Source: Adhaeribacter pallidiroseus
GTDB taxonomy: Bacteria; Bacteroidota; Bacteroidia; Cytophagales; Hymenobacteraceae
NCBI RefSeq assembly: GCF_003340495.1
Contig: NZ_QASA01000001.1
Location: forward strand, 4,092,001-4,156,000
Length of the DNA stretch: 64,000 bases
Direction of reading: 5' to 3'
The notes under the pieces are model-generated. The model made no database searches and was not told the DNA's origin. It saw nothing but the letters and a program-made list of their open reading frames with translations. Made by a program: the position numbers and the translations under genes. This document shows positions 19,984 to 28,823 of this stretch, one piece after another (within the stretch, counting starts at the first letter, position 1; every line of letters begins with the position of its first letter).

Positions 19984-21336
19984 CTAAACTGATTCTATTT
20001 TCTGAATATATTGTTGGTGGGCAAACTCTAACTCGGCTAATAAGGATTCTCGTTGCTGCATTAACCCACTAATTAATTTACGGTCGCGGAAGAATAAGGT
20101 CTGTAACTTTAAAGTGGTGCGCACTTTTTTAAATTTTTGATAATAATAAAGCACAAAAAAACCAGCAACTGGTAACATAATTAAAAAAAGCAGCACTACA
20201 AACCAGGCGTGTGTAAAGTACCAGACCAAGTAGCACTCCAGGGCATAGAACAAAGGAAAAGTAAAAATACCCGTACTCAACAGAATAGGAGCCGTAAACT
20301 CTTCTTCTTCGGTTAAAGCTGCCGCTACTTTGGCCGGCAAGATATAAGGCAAATAGTTGGTAATTAATCCAAAAAGGTACAACGGCAAGCCTATCAAGAA
20401 AAACAAACCCGAAGTAAACAACCATTTGCCTAAGTGCCGGTTACCCGCCGCATCGTAAAACACCTGATCGTTTAACCTTAACTGATTTAATTGCGCTAGG
20501 TAAGCGGCTAGTTTTTGCTGAATATGTTTTACTCTTTCGGGATGGATATTTTTAAAAAATTCCAGGCTGGCTACAAGGTGCCGGGTTAGTTCAAATTCTT
20601 CGACACTGTTATTTACCTGATGGTCGGTTACCAGTTTACTTTTATAAACTGCTTCCACTTGTTTCACTAGTTCGTCATCTTCTTCGGAGTAGGTATGTAT
20701 AATCTGAGATTCTAATGCCGCCCGAATCTGCTCGGTTAGTAAGCGTACCGCCCGAGTAGAATCTTGCTGGTAAATAGCCGCCAAATCATTCACAACAATA
20801 GGGGATGCTATATTTACGAGTACTTTGCTTCGAAATCGGGTAGGCTCCGAATAATTTAAACCCACGGGCAAAATAGTTACTGTTTGCGCAAAATTACTTT
20901 GAGCAGCAGCACCCAAAGCAATACGGGCCGCCCCTGTTTTCAAGGGCCGGAGCCGGCGTTCATTAAAACTATTCCCTTCCGGAAAAATCAACAAGGTGCC
21001 GTTGGCCTGCAAAAATTCGTAACATTTCTCGAAGATAGCACTGTTGGCTCCAGCCGTAGCCACGCCATCTTCTTTGCGGTACACCGGAATCAGGTTCATT
21101 TTGCCGAGTAGCCACTTCCGGAAAGGTGTATTGAAAACAGTACTCTTCGCAATGAAATAAACTTCTTGCCGCAACAACGAAGCAATTACAATCGGGTCCA
21201 TAAAAGTATTCGGGTGATTGGCTACCAAAAGCAAAGGCCCTTTAGCTGGTAAACTGCCAGATTGCTTTACTTCTATTTTCTGGTAAAAAATTTTTAATGC
21301 TAGCCTGAAAATTAATTTAAGAATAAAATAACCCAT
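19984..21336 (-). CDS. 1-acylglycerol-3-phosphate acyltransferase family protein (PlsC-like)
   Basis: Membrane acyltransferase likely to transfer an acyl chain to a lipid or glycerol phosphate. The PlsC domain covers about residues 28-230, with the catalytic His-Asp pair in NHPNTFMDP (His41, Asp47; one residue longer than the classical H-x4-D) and the phosphate-binding FPEGNSFNERRLRPLKTGAA. Two or three hydrophobic segments lie in the C-terminal half (about 310-400), absent from minimal PlsC. The frame is open to 21462, but the extra 42 residues look non-conserved, so ATG 21336 (MGYFILKLIF) is preferred, giving 450 residues. Its exact acceptor is unknown. Confidence 0.85.
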   Translation of the reverse strand: MGYFILKLIFRLALKIFYQKIEVKQSGSLPAKGPLLLVANHPNTFMDPIVIASLLRQEVYFIAKSTVFNTPFRKWLLGKMNLIPVYRKEDGVATAGANSAIFEKCYEFLQANGTLLIFPEGNSFNERRLRPLKTGAARIALGAAAQSNFAQTVTILPVGLNYSEPTRFRSKVLVNIASPIVVNDLAAIYQQDSTRAVRLLTEQIRAALESQIIHTYSEEDDELVKQVEAVYKSKLVTDHQVNNSVEEFELTRHLVASLEFFKNIHPERVKHIQQKLAAYLAQLNQLRLNDQVFYDAAGNRHLGKWLFTSGLFFLIGLPLYLFGLITNYLPYILPAKVAAALTEEEEFTAPILLSTGIFTFPLFYALECYLVWYFTHAWFVVLLFLIMLPVAGFFVLYYYQKFKKVRTTLKLQTLFFRDRKLISGLMQQRESLLAELEFAHQQYIQKIESV

Positions 21337-21816
21337 ACTCTCCGCAAAATAACTACTTCTTAACGCTCCCTTGGTAAATATTAAATATACTAAGCTTTCC
21401 TTAACAACGGAAACGTAGAAGCTACTTCCGTTCTTAACACTAAAGCATCCCGAATAAAGCATTCTCTTGATCTTCTATACTACTTGGGTCTAAAAAGCTA
21501 TTAATTTTATATTCCGCTGTTATAATAACCTATATTTTTAAAAATTTATCTTTTTCAAAAGCTATTAGGCCATTTTTAACAGGTAATTATGTCTTAGAAC
21601 ATTATTTTGATAGCATTAATAATGAGGCAGTTTATATTTTAACTCTTTTTATTATAATTTAGTTATTTTTGATCATTAAACCTTATTTATACAGGTGTTT
21701 TTCATTAATTATATAATATTTTTAAAAATTTACCTTAAAAAATTAGGCATAATATTAAAATTTTTATTATGTTTGAATCGTACATCAACTAATCTATCAC
21801 CTCTAATTATTAACCC
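21337..21816. other. AT-rich divergent intergenic region
   Basis: 480 bases between the acyltransferase and amt. It is very AT-rich, with two copies of the near-palindromic TTTTTAAAAATTTA motif (about 21535 and 21719). A TATGTTTG at 21768-21775 could be the amt -7 element, but no TTG box is placed properly. No ORF is supported. Confidence 0.6.
21768..21775 (+). promoter_or_regulatory. Possible -7 element of amt
   Basis: TATGTTTG matches TAnnTTTG 41 bases upstream of the amt ATG. The -33 region is only AT-rich, so the call is weak. Confidence 0.4.
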
Positions 21817-23145
21817 ATGAAAGAAAAATTATCTATCGTTCCCTTTTCATTGCTGGTAATCTTCAGCGTGTTGGGTGTTGCCTTGTCAGGAGTACCCGGA
21901 AGCATGCCTACCGAAGGTTTAAATTCGGGCGACGTGGCCTGGATGTTGGCGGCAACCGGTTTAGTTTTATTAATGACTCCGGGCTTAGCCTTGTTTTACG
22001 GAGGCATGGTAAATGCTAAAAATGTTATTTCAACGATGCTGCAGAGTTTTATCTGCATGGGGGTTATTAGCATTTTGTGGATTGTAGTGGGCTTTAGCCT
22101 GGCCTTTGGCGACTCAATCGGTGGTTTTATCGGCGACCCGCGTACTTATTTTATGTTTAACGGCGTACTCGAAAGCAAGCCTTGGCCTTTAGCCGCCACC
22201 ATTCCGTTGGTATTATTTGCTTTCTTCCAGCTAAAATTTGCGGTTATTACCCCCGCGCTTATCACGGGCTCTTTTTCCGAAAGAATTCGGTTTACTTCTT
22301 ATATCTTATTAGCGTGCTTATTCAGCATGTTTATTTACGCGCCTATCGCGCATTGGACCTGGCACCCCGATGGTTTCTTGTTTAAAATGGGCGTGTTAGA
22401 CTTTGCCGGTGGTACTGTAGTACACATTTCGGCGGGTTGCGCGGCTTTGGCTTCTGCCATGTATTTAGGAAAACGCAAAACCGAGCAAATGCATTCTACT
22501 CCGGCTAACATCCCGTTTGTACTGATTGGTACTGGTTTGTTATGGTTCGGATGGTTTGGTTTTAACGCCGGTTCGGCGGTTAGCGCCAGTGGTTTAGCGG
22601 CTTCGGCTTTTGCTACTACTAACACGGCGGCCGCTGCGGCTGGTTTAGCCTGGATTTTATTTGATGCATTCCGGGGTAAAAAACCTTCGGCCATGGGCTT
22701 TTGTATTGGCGTAGTGGTAGGTTTAGTAGCTATCACTCCGGCTGCGGGCTATGTCGGAATTTCGGTAAGTATTTTTATTGGTACGGTAGCCGCTATCATT
22801 AGCAATTTAGCAGTTTCCTGGAGAGGCAAATCCAGCCTGGACGATACGCTGGATGTATTTCCTTGCCACGGCGTGGGTGGCATAGTGGGTATGTTAATGA
22901 CCGGTATTTTTGCGCACCAAGGCATTAACGCCGCCAACACCACTGGTAATGGTTTGTTCTACGGCGAAACCAAATTATTCCTGATTCACTTAACCGCTTT
23001 AGGTATTGTAGTAGCTTTCTCCTTCCTGGGTACTTTTGTACTACTAAAAATAACGGACCTGATTTCTCCGCTGCGCGTATCGCCGGAAGATGAAAACGTT
23101 GGTTTAGATGTATCGCAACACGAAGAAAAACTACTGGTTGCCTAA
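21817..23145 (+). CDS. amt: Ammonium transporter, Amt/MEP/Rh family
   Basis: Inner-membrane channel taking up ammonium for assimilation. The 442-residue product has an N-terminal signal-like helix, then about 11 membrane segments. Signature stretches include LFYGGMVNAKNV (about 67-78), DFAGGTVVHISAG (about 193-205, with the first pore His) and CHGVGGIVGMLMTGIFA (about 349-365, second pore His region). The C-terminal tail (SPEDENVGLDVSQHEE) is the cytoplasmic part that often touches GlnK, but no glnK lies beside it. Confidence 0.96.
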   Translation: MKEKLSIVPFSLLVIFSVLGVALSGVPGSMPTEGLNSGDVAWMLAATGLVLLMTPGLALFYGGMVNAKNVISTMLQSFICMGVISILWIVVGFSLAFGDSIGGFIGDPRTYFMFNGVLESKPWPLAATIPLVLFAFFQLKFAVITPALITGSFSERIRFTSYILLACLFSMFIYAPIAHWTWHPDGFLFKMGVLDFAGGTVVHISAGCAALASAMYLGKRKTEQMHSTPANIPFVLIGTGLLWFGWFGFNAGSAVSASGLAASAFATTNTAAAAAGLAWILFDAFRGKKPSAMGFCIGVVVGLVAITPAAGYVGISVSIFIGTVAAIISNLAVSWRGKSSLDDTLDVFPCHGVGGIVGMLMTGIFAHQGINAANTTGNGLFYGETKLFLIHLTALGIVVAFSFLGTFVLLKITDLISPLRVSPEDENVGLDVSQHEEKLLVA

Positions 23146-23161
23146 TTGAATAAACCTTATT

Positions 23162-23215
23162 CTAATAAAAAACAAAAGCGGCTTCATTTCTGAAGCCGCT
23201 TTTGTTTTTTATTAG
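23162..23215. terminator. Terminator after amt
   Basis: CTAATAAAAAACAAAAGCGG... forms a perfect stem of about 25 bp with ...CCGCTTTTGTTTTTTATTAG around a TTTC loop. It separates convergent amt and purU and is symmetric enough to act on both strands. Confidence 0.9.
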
Positions 23216-23240
23216 AATTTAGTAAATAAATGCAAAATTT

Positions 23241-24071
23241 TTAAAAAATTATCGTTTTGTTCCCGCTCACAAATACCTTGTCGGCAAAAACCAGCTTTAA
23301 GGCTTGGGCCAATACAATTTTCTCTACATCCCTCCCCGACTGCGCCATATCGCGGGCGCTGTGCGCATGGTTTACCTGAATAACGTTCTGGGCGATAATG
23401 GGACCTTCGTCCAGTTCATTGCTCACGAAATGGGCCGTGGCCCCAATAATTTTAACGCCTCGCTCAAAAGCTTGTTTGTAAGGATTGGCCCCTATAAAAG
23501 CCGGCAAAAAAGAATGATGAATGTTGATGATCTGTCGCGGAAATTTGGTAACAAAAGCCGGATTTAACACCCGCATGTACTTGGCCAACACAATATAATC
23601 CGGCTGGTAGCTTTGCACAATTTGCATCATTTCTGCATCGTGCGCTTCGCGGGTTTTCTCTTCGTGGGTTACGTAATGAAACGGAATGCCGAACCTTGTT
23701 ACTAAAGGTTCTAAAACAGCGTAGTTGCCGATTACCGCCAAAATATTTGCTTGCAGATCGTTGAACTCGTAACGAAGCAATAAATCGCCGAGGCAATGGT
23801 GTTCTTTGGTAACCAGGATTACAATGTTTTTCTTTTGCGGCGGCACCAATTGAATAACTACTCCGGCGGGTAAAACCGTGTACAACTCCGCTACTACTTG
23901 TTCTACTTGTATCTCCCCTTCTACTTCGGCCCGCATGTAAAAATGATTTAAAGTATTATCCACAAACTCGTCGTTGCTGATAATATTTAAATTATGATTA
24001 AAAACTACTTTGGTAATATCGTAGATTAAGCCTTTCCGGTCGGGGCAGTCAATGCGTAAAGTATGAATCAT
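23241..24071 (-). CDS. purU: Formyltetrahydrofolate deformylase
   Basis: PurU hydrolyses 10-formyl-THF to THF and formate, balancing one-carbon pools for purine and glycine metabolism. An N-terminal ACT domain (about residues 1-80, THTLRI-type start IHTLRIDCPDRKGLI) precedes a formyltransferase-like hydrolase domain. The catalytic His is in NIHHSFLPAFIGANPY (about 210-225) and Asp in the region ATAHFVSNELDEGPII. The frame is open 13 codons further up (24110), but ATG 24071 gives the usual family N-terminus (276 residues). Confidence 0.95.
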   Translation of the reverse strand: MIHTLRIDCPDRKGLIYDITKVVFNHNLNIISNDEFVDNTLNHFYMRAEVEGEIQVEQVVAELYTVLPAGVVIQLVPPQKKNIVILVTKEHHCLGDLLLRYEFNDLQANILAVIGNYAVLEPLVTRFGIPFHYVTHEEKTREAHDAEMMQIVQSYQPDYIVLAKYMRVLNPAFVTKFPRQIINIHHSFLPAFIGANPYKQAFERGVKIIGATAHFVSNELDEGPIIAQNVIQVNHAHSARDMAQSGRDVEKIVLAQALKLVFADKVFVSGNKTIIF

Positions 24072-24133
24072 TCTGGGTTGGTTTCCTCTTAGGTTCAGAT
24101 GTTTATACAAGTTTTTATTGCCATACGCATAAA

Positions 24134-24162
24134 AAAGCCTTCTGCTACTATCAGAAGGCTTT
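24134..24162. terminator. Hairpin between purU and the Dabb gene
   Basis: AAAGCCTTCTG and CAGAAGGCTTT form an 11-bp stem with a seven-base loop, ending in AAATTTTAAAA. It lies downstream of the Dabb-domain gene on the minus strand and is a good terminator for it. Confidence 0.75.
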
Positions 24163-24176
24163 AAATTTTAAAAAAA

Positions 24177-24479
24177 TTACACGGTTTCCGAGTCATAAAT
24201 CTGCACCCGGTCCCAGTACTGCTTGCAGGTTTCTACAAAGTTCAAATGAATAGGATCTACCTGGTAGGCATCGTGATCAACTAAGTTTTCGAATACCAGC
24301 AACAAGGAATACGAATACGAACGATCAATTACCGGCCGGTCCGTAGACGCGGGCTTTCCTACATCGCCTAACTTTACGTGTTGGATAGGCAATAAGGCCT
24401 TTACACCCGCTTCAAAAGCAGCTTGTTGTTCCTGATCTAAATCCGGTTTTAAAAAGAAAAAAACGTGATGTACAAACAT
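24177..24479 (-). CDS. Dabb (stress-responsive A/B barrel) domain protein
   Basis: Dabb proteins are small dimeric ferredoxin-like barrels found in stress responses and in some cyclases; most bacterial members have no known reaction. The product, counted from ATG 24479, has 100 residues beginning MFVHHVFFFLKPD. It has the family's early His-His pair and the later YSYSLLLVFENLVDHDAYQV segment. An ATG 11 codons upstream (24512) is possible but adds non-family residues. It lies between purU and cutC with no evident functional link. Confidence 0.85.
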   Translation of the reverse strand: MFVHHVFFFLKPDLDQEQQAAFEAGVKALLPIQHVKLGDVGKPASTDRPVIDRSYSYSLLLVFENLVDHDAYQVDPIHLNFVETCKQYWDRVQIYDSETV

Positions 24480-24539
24480 AAATGGCAAATTAAAGATGGA
24501 TATGGCCGGCAATTTATAGGTTTCTTAAAATAATACCTA

Positions 24540-24776
24540 GTTTTTGGTTGCTGGTCATTAGTTATTAGTTATTGGTTGTTCGTTGTTGGTTGTTAGAATA
24601 GGAATATGTTCAACTCCTATTAGCATTACCTCGCGAATTAATTCACATCGCGATAAGCTATCGCCCATCTCTTTTACCACAAGCTCGACCAGCAATAAAC
24701 TAGTAAAAAATCCAAACAAGGAACAAACAATAACTAACAACTAACAACCATTAACTACTAACTAACATTCGCTTGT
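24540..24776. repeat. GTT/AAC-rich inverted-repeat element (copy 1)
   Basis: A left arm built of TTAGTTATTAGTTATTGGTTGTTCGTTGTTGG-type units (about 24557-24597) faces a right arm of AACAAACAATAACTAACAACTAACAACC-type units (about 24720-24752), so the two are imperfect inverted repeats around about 120 bases of unique sequence. A similar arrangement is found at 46113-46292. No transposase is inside. It is called a repeat only; a MITE-like origin is a guess. Confidence 0.6.
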
Positions 24777-25513
24777 AACGCTTGTTGGGTTTTAGCTACT
24801 TTACCCGCGCTGGTAAAAGCTAGTTCGTATTCGGGTACGCGCAGTTCGCCGCCCATAAAAGCATTGTTGTTGCGGTAAATCATAGAGCTGGGTACTTTTT
24901 CGCGGGCGGTTAAGTGAAATTCTTGAGCGTTGGTTTCGCGCTTTAACCGGGCAATGTTGCGGTCGGTGATGCCGCCGCCGGGCATTGTAATTATTCTTCC
25001 CGCCGCTTTCTGAATGAGTTGCGCAATAAGTTCCGACCCTTCCAAAGCGGATTTTTCCTGGCCCGAAGTTAAAATCCGTTCCACGCCCAGTTCTATCAAC
25101 TGCTCCAGGGCCCGGAAAGGATCCGCTACCATATCAAAAGCGCGGTGAAAGGTAATCTGCAGGGGGCGAGCCTGCTCAATTAAAGTGGCAGTTCGTTCCA
25201 GATCAATGTTGCCATCGGGTTGTAACACGCCCAACACTACCCCATCAGCCCCCAAACTCTTGATCACATCCAGGTCGTGTTGCATTACGGCAAATTCCTC
25301 GGCGGAATAGCAAAAATCGCCGCCGCGGGGCCGTAAAAGTACGTGAATAGGAATACTTACTTGCTGGCGGGCTATTTTTAAACAACCGGCGGTGGGCGTC
25401 GTGCCGCCTTCAAACAAATTAGCGCATAGCTCCACCCGGGCCGCGCCACCTTTTTCCGCTTCCTGACAGGAAGCTACCGAATCGGTGCAAATCTCTAACA
25501 ACAATGGATTCAT
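24758..25513 (-). CDS. cutC: Copper homeostasis protein CutC
   Basis: CutC is a TIM-barrel protein linked to copper tolerance; its biochemical role is still debated. The 251-residue product matches the family length and shows the N-terminal LEICTDSVASCQEAEKGGA (residues 6-24), LRPRGGDFCYS (about 62-72), HRAFDMVADP (about 123-132) and LTSGQEKSALEG near 149-160. No copper ATPase or chaperone lies nearby. Confidence 0.94.
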   Translation of the reverse strand: MNPLLLEICTDSVASCQEAEKGGAARVELCANLFEGGTTPTAGCLKIARQQVSIPIHVLLRPRGGDFCYSAEEFAVMQHDLDVIKSLGADGVVLGVLQPDGNIDLERTATLIEQARPLQITFHRAFDMVADPFRALEQLIELGVERILTSGQEKSALEGSELIAQLIQKAAGRIITMPGGGITDRNIARLKRETNAQEFHLTAREKVPSSMIYRNNNAFMGGELRVPEYELAFTSAGKVAKTQQALQANVS

Positions 25514-25710
25514 TATAAAATTTTTAAAAATTTAGGCAGCAGACGCTCTTTACTCCTCCTGAATGAGATAAAATAAAACCCTTATTAATTTTTAGGGATT
25601 ACCTGCCATAAAAGTAAAACATTCGGGTATATTGTCGCGGAAATAAAGCAATTCTATTACTGCCGCGCAGGATGTTGTGCGCGTTAAAACCGGAAATTAG
25701 ATGTAACCAA

Positions 25711-26811
25711 ATGGATTTAGGCTTACCCATTCCTTACTTGTTCGAGAAAATCTTACACGCGGCCGGACTAATTATTGGTAGCCTGGTAGTAGGGCTACTC
25801 CTCAAATTTTTAATTTTTAAGGCGCTTATTCTGTATAGCCGCCGCCGGACCAGCGCTACCACAGCGCCTAGTATTATCCGGTTTGTGAAGCGGCCACTGG
25901 GTTATTTTTTACCGGTGCTGGTTTTTTCGTTTGTGGCACCACTCATGCCTTTTACCGGCGGCAGCTTAGAAGTAATGCGGCGCATTATCGAAACCAGTTT
26001 AATTATCACCTTTGCCTGGGTACTGATTGGTGTTGTTTACGTTTTCGAAGATGTTGTCCGGCAGAGTTACCAGATTTCGAAAGCCGATAACTTTCGCGAA
26101 CGGAAAGTAATTACGCAGCTGCAATTTATTAAGCGTTTAGTAGTAATAGCCATTGCTTTTGTGGCTTTAGCATTGGTGCTGATGAGCTTTGCCACCGTCC
26201 GAAAAATTGGTACAGGCTTACTTACTTCGGCGGGAATCGTGGGGATTATTGTGGGCTTTGCCGCGCAACGTTCTCTGGCCAATTTACTGGCCGGTTTTCA
26301 GATTGCTTTTACGCAGCCCATCCGGATTGATGATGTGGTTTTACTGGAAGGCGAATACGGTAACATTGAAGAAATCACGCTGACCTACGTGGTAGTAAAG
26401 ATCTGGGACCAACGCCGATTGGTGTTACCGATTAATTACTTTATCGAAAAACCTTTCCAGAACTGGACGCGCTCCAATGCCGAACTTTTGGGTACCATCT
26501 TTATTTATACCGATTATACCATTCCCGTGGATGCTGTGCGAACCGAACTGGAACGCTTGGCTGCGGCTTCGTTGCTTTGGGATAAGCGCGTTTGCAAATT
26601 ACACGTAACCGAATCTAAAGAAAAAACTTTGGAATTGCGGGCCCTCGTGAGTGCCCGCGACTCCAGTACTGCCTTTGAATTGCGGTGCGAAATCCGCGAA
26701 AAATTAGTTTTATATATCCAGCAAAACTTTCCGGATAGCTTGCCTAAAACGCGCAACGAGGTGCCAGCCGGAGCCGGAACCTCGTTCAATAGCAGCCTCG
26801 GCGAAGCTTAG
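25711..26811 (+). CDS. MscS-family mechanosensitive ion channel
   Basis: A small-conductance mechanosensitive channel that releases solutes during hypo-osmotic shock. From ATG 25711 the product has 366 residues. There are four hydrophobic segments in the first 190 residues, the pore-lining helix with GFAAQRSLANLLAGFQIAF (about 188-206), then the beta domain (IDDVVLLEGEYGNIEEI) and a cytoplasmic C-terminal part. The frame is open to 25672, but that extension has no family look. Its stop codon overlaps the stop of the convergent glycogen synthase gene (26808-26811). Confidence 0.9.
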   Translation: MDLGLPIPYLFEKILHAAGLIIGSLVVGLLLKFLIFKALILYSRRRTSATTAPSIIRFVKRPLGYFLPVLVFSFVAPLMPFTGGSLEVMRRIIETSLIITFAWVLIGVVYVFEDVVRQSYQISKADNFRERKVITQLQFIKRLVVIAIAFVALALVLMSFATVRKIGTGLLTSAGIVGIIVGFAAQRSLANLLAGFQIAFTQPIRIDDVVLLEGEYGNIEEITLTYVVVKIWDQRRLVLPINYFIEKPFQNWTRSNAELLGTIFIYTDYTIPVDAVRTELERLAAASLLWDKRVCKLHVTESKEKTLELRALVSARDSSTAFELRCEIREKLVLYIQQNFPDSLPKTRNEVPAGAGTSFNSSLGEA

Positions 26812-28649
26812 GTATATTCTTTTTCCAGGGCCAGTACGTAAGCCCGGTTATAATGCTTTCTTAAGTTCTTCCAGTCAAATTCTACCGACGAATTCTCAAC
26901 GCTGTTTCTTAGCGATATCCGCTCCCGCTGGGTCAGGCGCACGTAATCGAATAAGTAATTGGTAAGCTGCGTTACGGCATCGTCGAAACTTTTATTCCGC
27001 CGTTTAATCACATAAGTACCGCGGGCGGTTTCTTCGTCTACCTGGCGGTTGGCCAGGTAATCTCCGAAGCCAGCCAAATCGCTGGTAACGGCTGGTACCC
27101 CGCGGGCAATACATTCCAGCGGCGTGTAGCCCCACGGCTCGTAATAGCTCGGGAATATACCTAAATGGCAACCCCGCACAAACTGCCCGTAGTCTAAGCC
27201 AAACAAGGGATTAGTCGCCGAAATAAAATCCGGATGGTAAACAATCTTTACCCGGTCGTGGGCATTATTAATTAAGTGCGACGAGCGTAAAAAATTTAAA
27301 ATTTCGTCGGAGTGATCGTGTACCAGGTTGTGCGTTACCACGCTCGGCAGGATGTGCGTTTTCCACGATTGTAAATTGCGGCGGTACCGCAATTGCCAGT
27401 AATCGTCTACAAATTCGCCCATGTTGGGCAATTTGAAGTCGGAGTTAGAAGCCGCGTAATAAAATAAGCGGTCGCCAATCTGCCGTTCAATGGTTTCGCA
27501 CGTTTCCCGGATTTCCTGCATCATGGCCCGCGATTGCAGTACGTGCGCGTTAATGGAGGTATATGGTTGCTTGGTTACGAAAAACATAACCACGGTTTTC
27601 TTAATGCCCGCTTCCTGCATCCGGTAATTCAAACGCGCCAAGGCTTCCAGGGTAACATCGAAACCTTTGTTGCGGTACTCGTACCGGCCCGAAGTAAAGA
27701 AATACAGCGTATGGTCCAGGTCGAAGGGATAGCTTTGAAAAAAATGCCCCATCACAAACTGGTGAATTTTTTCTTTATACTTCGCGTGCAGGTTCTGGAA
27801 CTCGTGAATGGCCGTAAACCGCTCAATGCTTAAACCGTTCGGCAGCAAAACATCCGGAATGCGGTCGAGAAGAAAAATACATTCCCGGGCCGTTACCTGG
27901 CTTACCGTACTAAAAATATGCGCTCCGTGCGCCGCCGCCCGTTCAATGCGCACAGCCGTTTCTATGTTAAAATGCTGGGCTTCTTTCAGCCAGTTTACCG
28001 ACGTCAGATTATCGTAAAACGACGGATCGTTCATAGCCAGGTAGCGGCCCAGCAAGGTGGCGTGCGTGGTAAATACAATTTTTATTTTGGCCTGCTCCCG
28101 CCGCAAAGCCGGAATAGCGGCACCCACCATCCATTCGTGAAAGTGCGCAATAACCGGCCGGTCGGTAATTCCCGGCGAAATCAACACCGATAAAAACACT
28201 TTCACCAAATGGCCAAAGGCAATCGTCTGGTTTAGCAGATCGTCGTTGTCCGGCGAAGGAATGTCGTGGTCGGCCCACAAGGCATACTTTATTTCGCCCA
28301 GCCGGTCGTATACACTATATGGATTTAACAATACTACCAACGGATTACCCGCCACCAGCCAATGCCCAAAATGCACTTCGTAGCCCATGTTACGCATCTT
28401 TAGTACCGCCTGGCCAAAGGGGCTGCTGTAATCATCGGTCGGTTCAAACTCAGCGGCAGCCGTTTTCGGAAAATAAGGGCCAATCAGGAAAAAACAACTA
28501 CCCCACTGTTCCATCATCGACTGTACCTTGGTTTGAATAACGGTATAAATACCGCCTACCTGGTTACATACTTCCCAGGCAATTTCGGTTAACAACGCTT
28601 GTTTCAGCGATTCTTCGTTTATCTTGGCAGGATGATTTAAATCTATCAC
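26808..28649 (-). CDS. Glycogen synthase, GT3 (eukaryotic/GYS) type
   Basis: Transfers glucose from a nucleotide sugar to the growing alpha-1,4-glucan. The 613-residue protein resembles fungal/animal glycogen synthase, not GlgA: it has EIAWEVCNQVGGIYTVI (about 22-38), HFHEWMVGAAIPALRR (about 168-183), FTTHATLLGRYLA (about 190-202) and, in the C-domain, PSYYEPWGYTPLECIARGVP (about 502-521), which includes the E-x7-E donor site. GT3 enzymes use UDP-glucose in eukaryotes. It probably partners with the eukaryotic-like branching enzyme at 9724, though the two genes are 15 kb apart. Allosteric arginine clusters were not examined. Confidence 0.94.
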   Translation of the reverse strand: MIDLNHPAKINEESLKQALLTEIAWEVCNQVGGIYTVIQTKVQSMMEQWGSCFFLIGPYFPKTAAAEFEPTDDYSSPFGQAVLKMRNMGYEVHFGHWLVAGNPLVVLLNPYSVYDRLGEIKYALWADHDIPSPDNDDLLNQTIAFGHLVKVFLSVLISPGITDRPVIAHFHEWMVGAAIPALRREQAKIKIVFTTHATLLGRYLAMNDPSFYDNLTSVNWLKEAQHFNIETAVRIERAAAHGAHIFSTVSQVTARECIFLLDRIPDVLLPNGLSIERFTAIHEFQNLHAKYKEKIHQFVMGHFFQSYPFDLDHTLYFFTSGRYEYRNKGFDVTLEALARLNYRMQEAGIKKTVVMFFVTKQPYTSINAHVLQSRAMMQEIRETCETIERQIGDRLFYYAASNSDFKLPNMGEFVDDYWQLRYRRNLQSWKTHILPSVVTHNLVHDHSDEILNFLRSSHLINNAHDRVKIVYHPDFISATNPLFGLDYGQFVRGCHLGIFPSYYEPWGYTPLECIARGVPAVTSDLAGFGDYLANRQVDEETARGTYVIKRRNKSFDDAVTQLTNYLFDYVRLTQRERISLRNSVENSSVEFDWKNLRKHYNRAYVLALEKEYT

Positions 28650-28823
28650 GGGCAGATGGTTTAAAGGTGGAAGTATACTTTTAAAGGTAAAAAATTACTG
28701 CAGTTTATTACGATAGTTTGGCAAAATTAGAAACTACTTTACCGTATTAACCGCAAAAAATTTTAATAAACGGTGCGCCAAAGCTTTCGGATGTAAATTT
28801 TTAAAAATTTAAAATTTTTGAGT

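Noticed and set aside
24558-24740. 60-codon open frame on the minus strand
   Set aside because: It lies wholly within the GTT/AAC repeat element, has a low-complexity composition and ends in repeat words.
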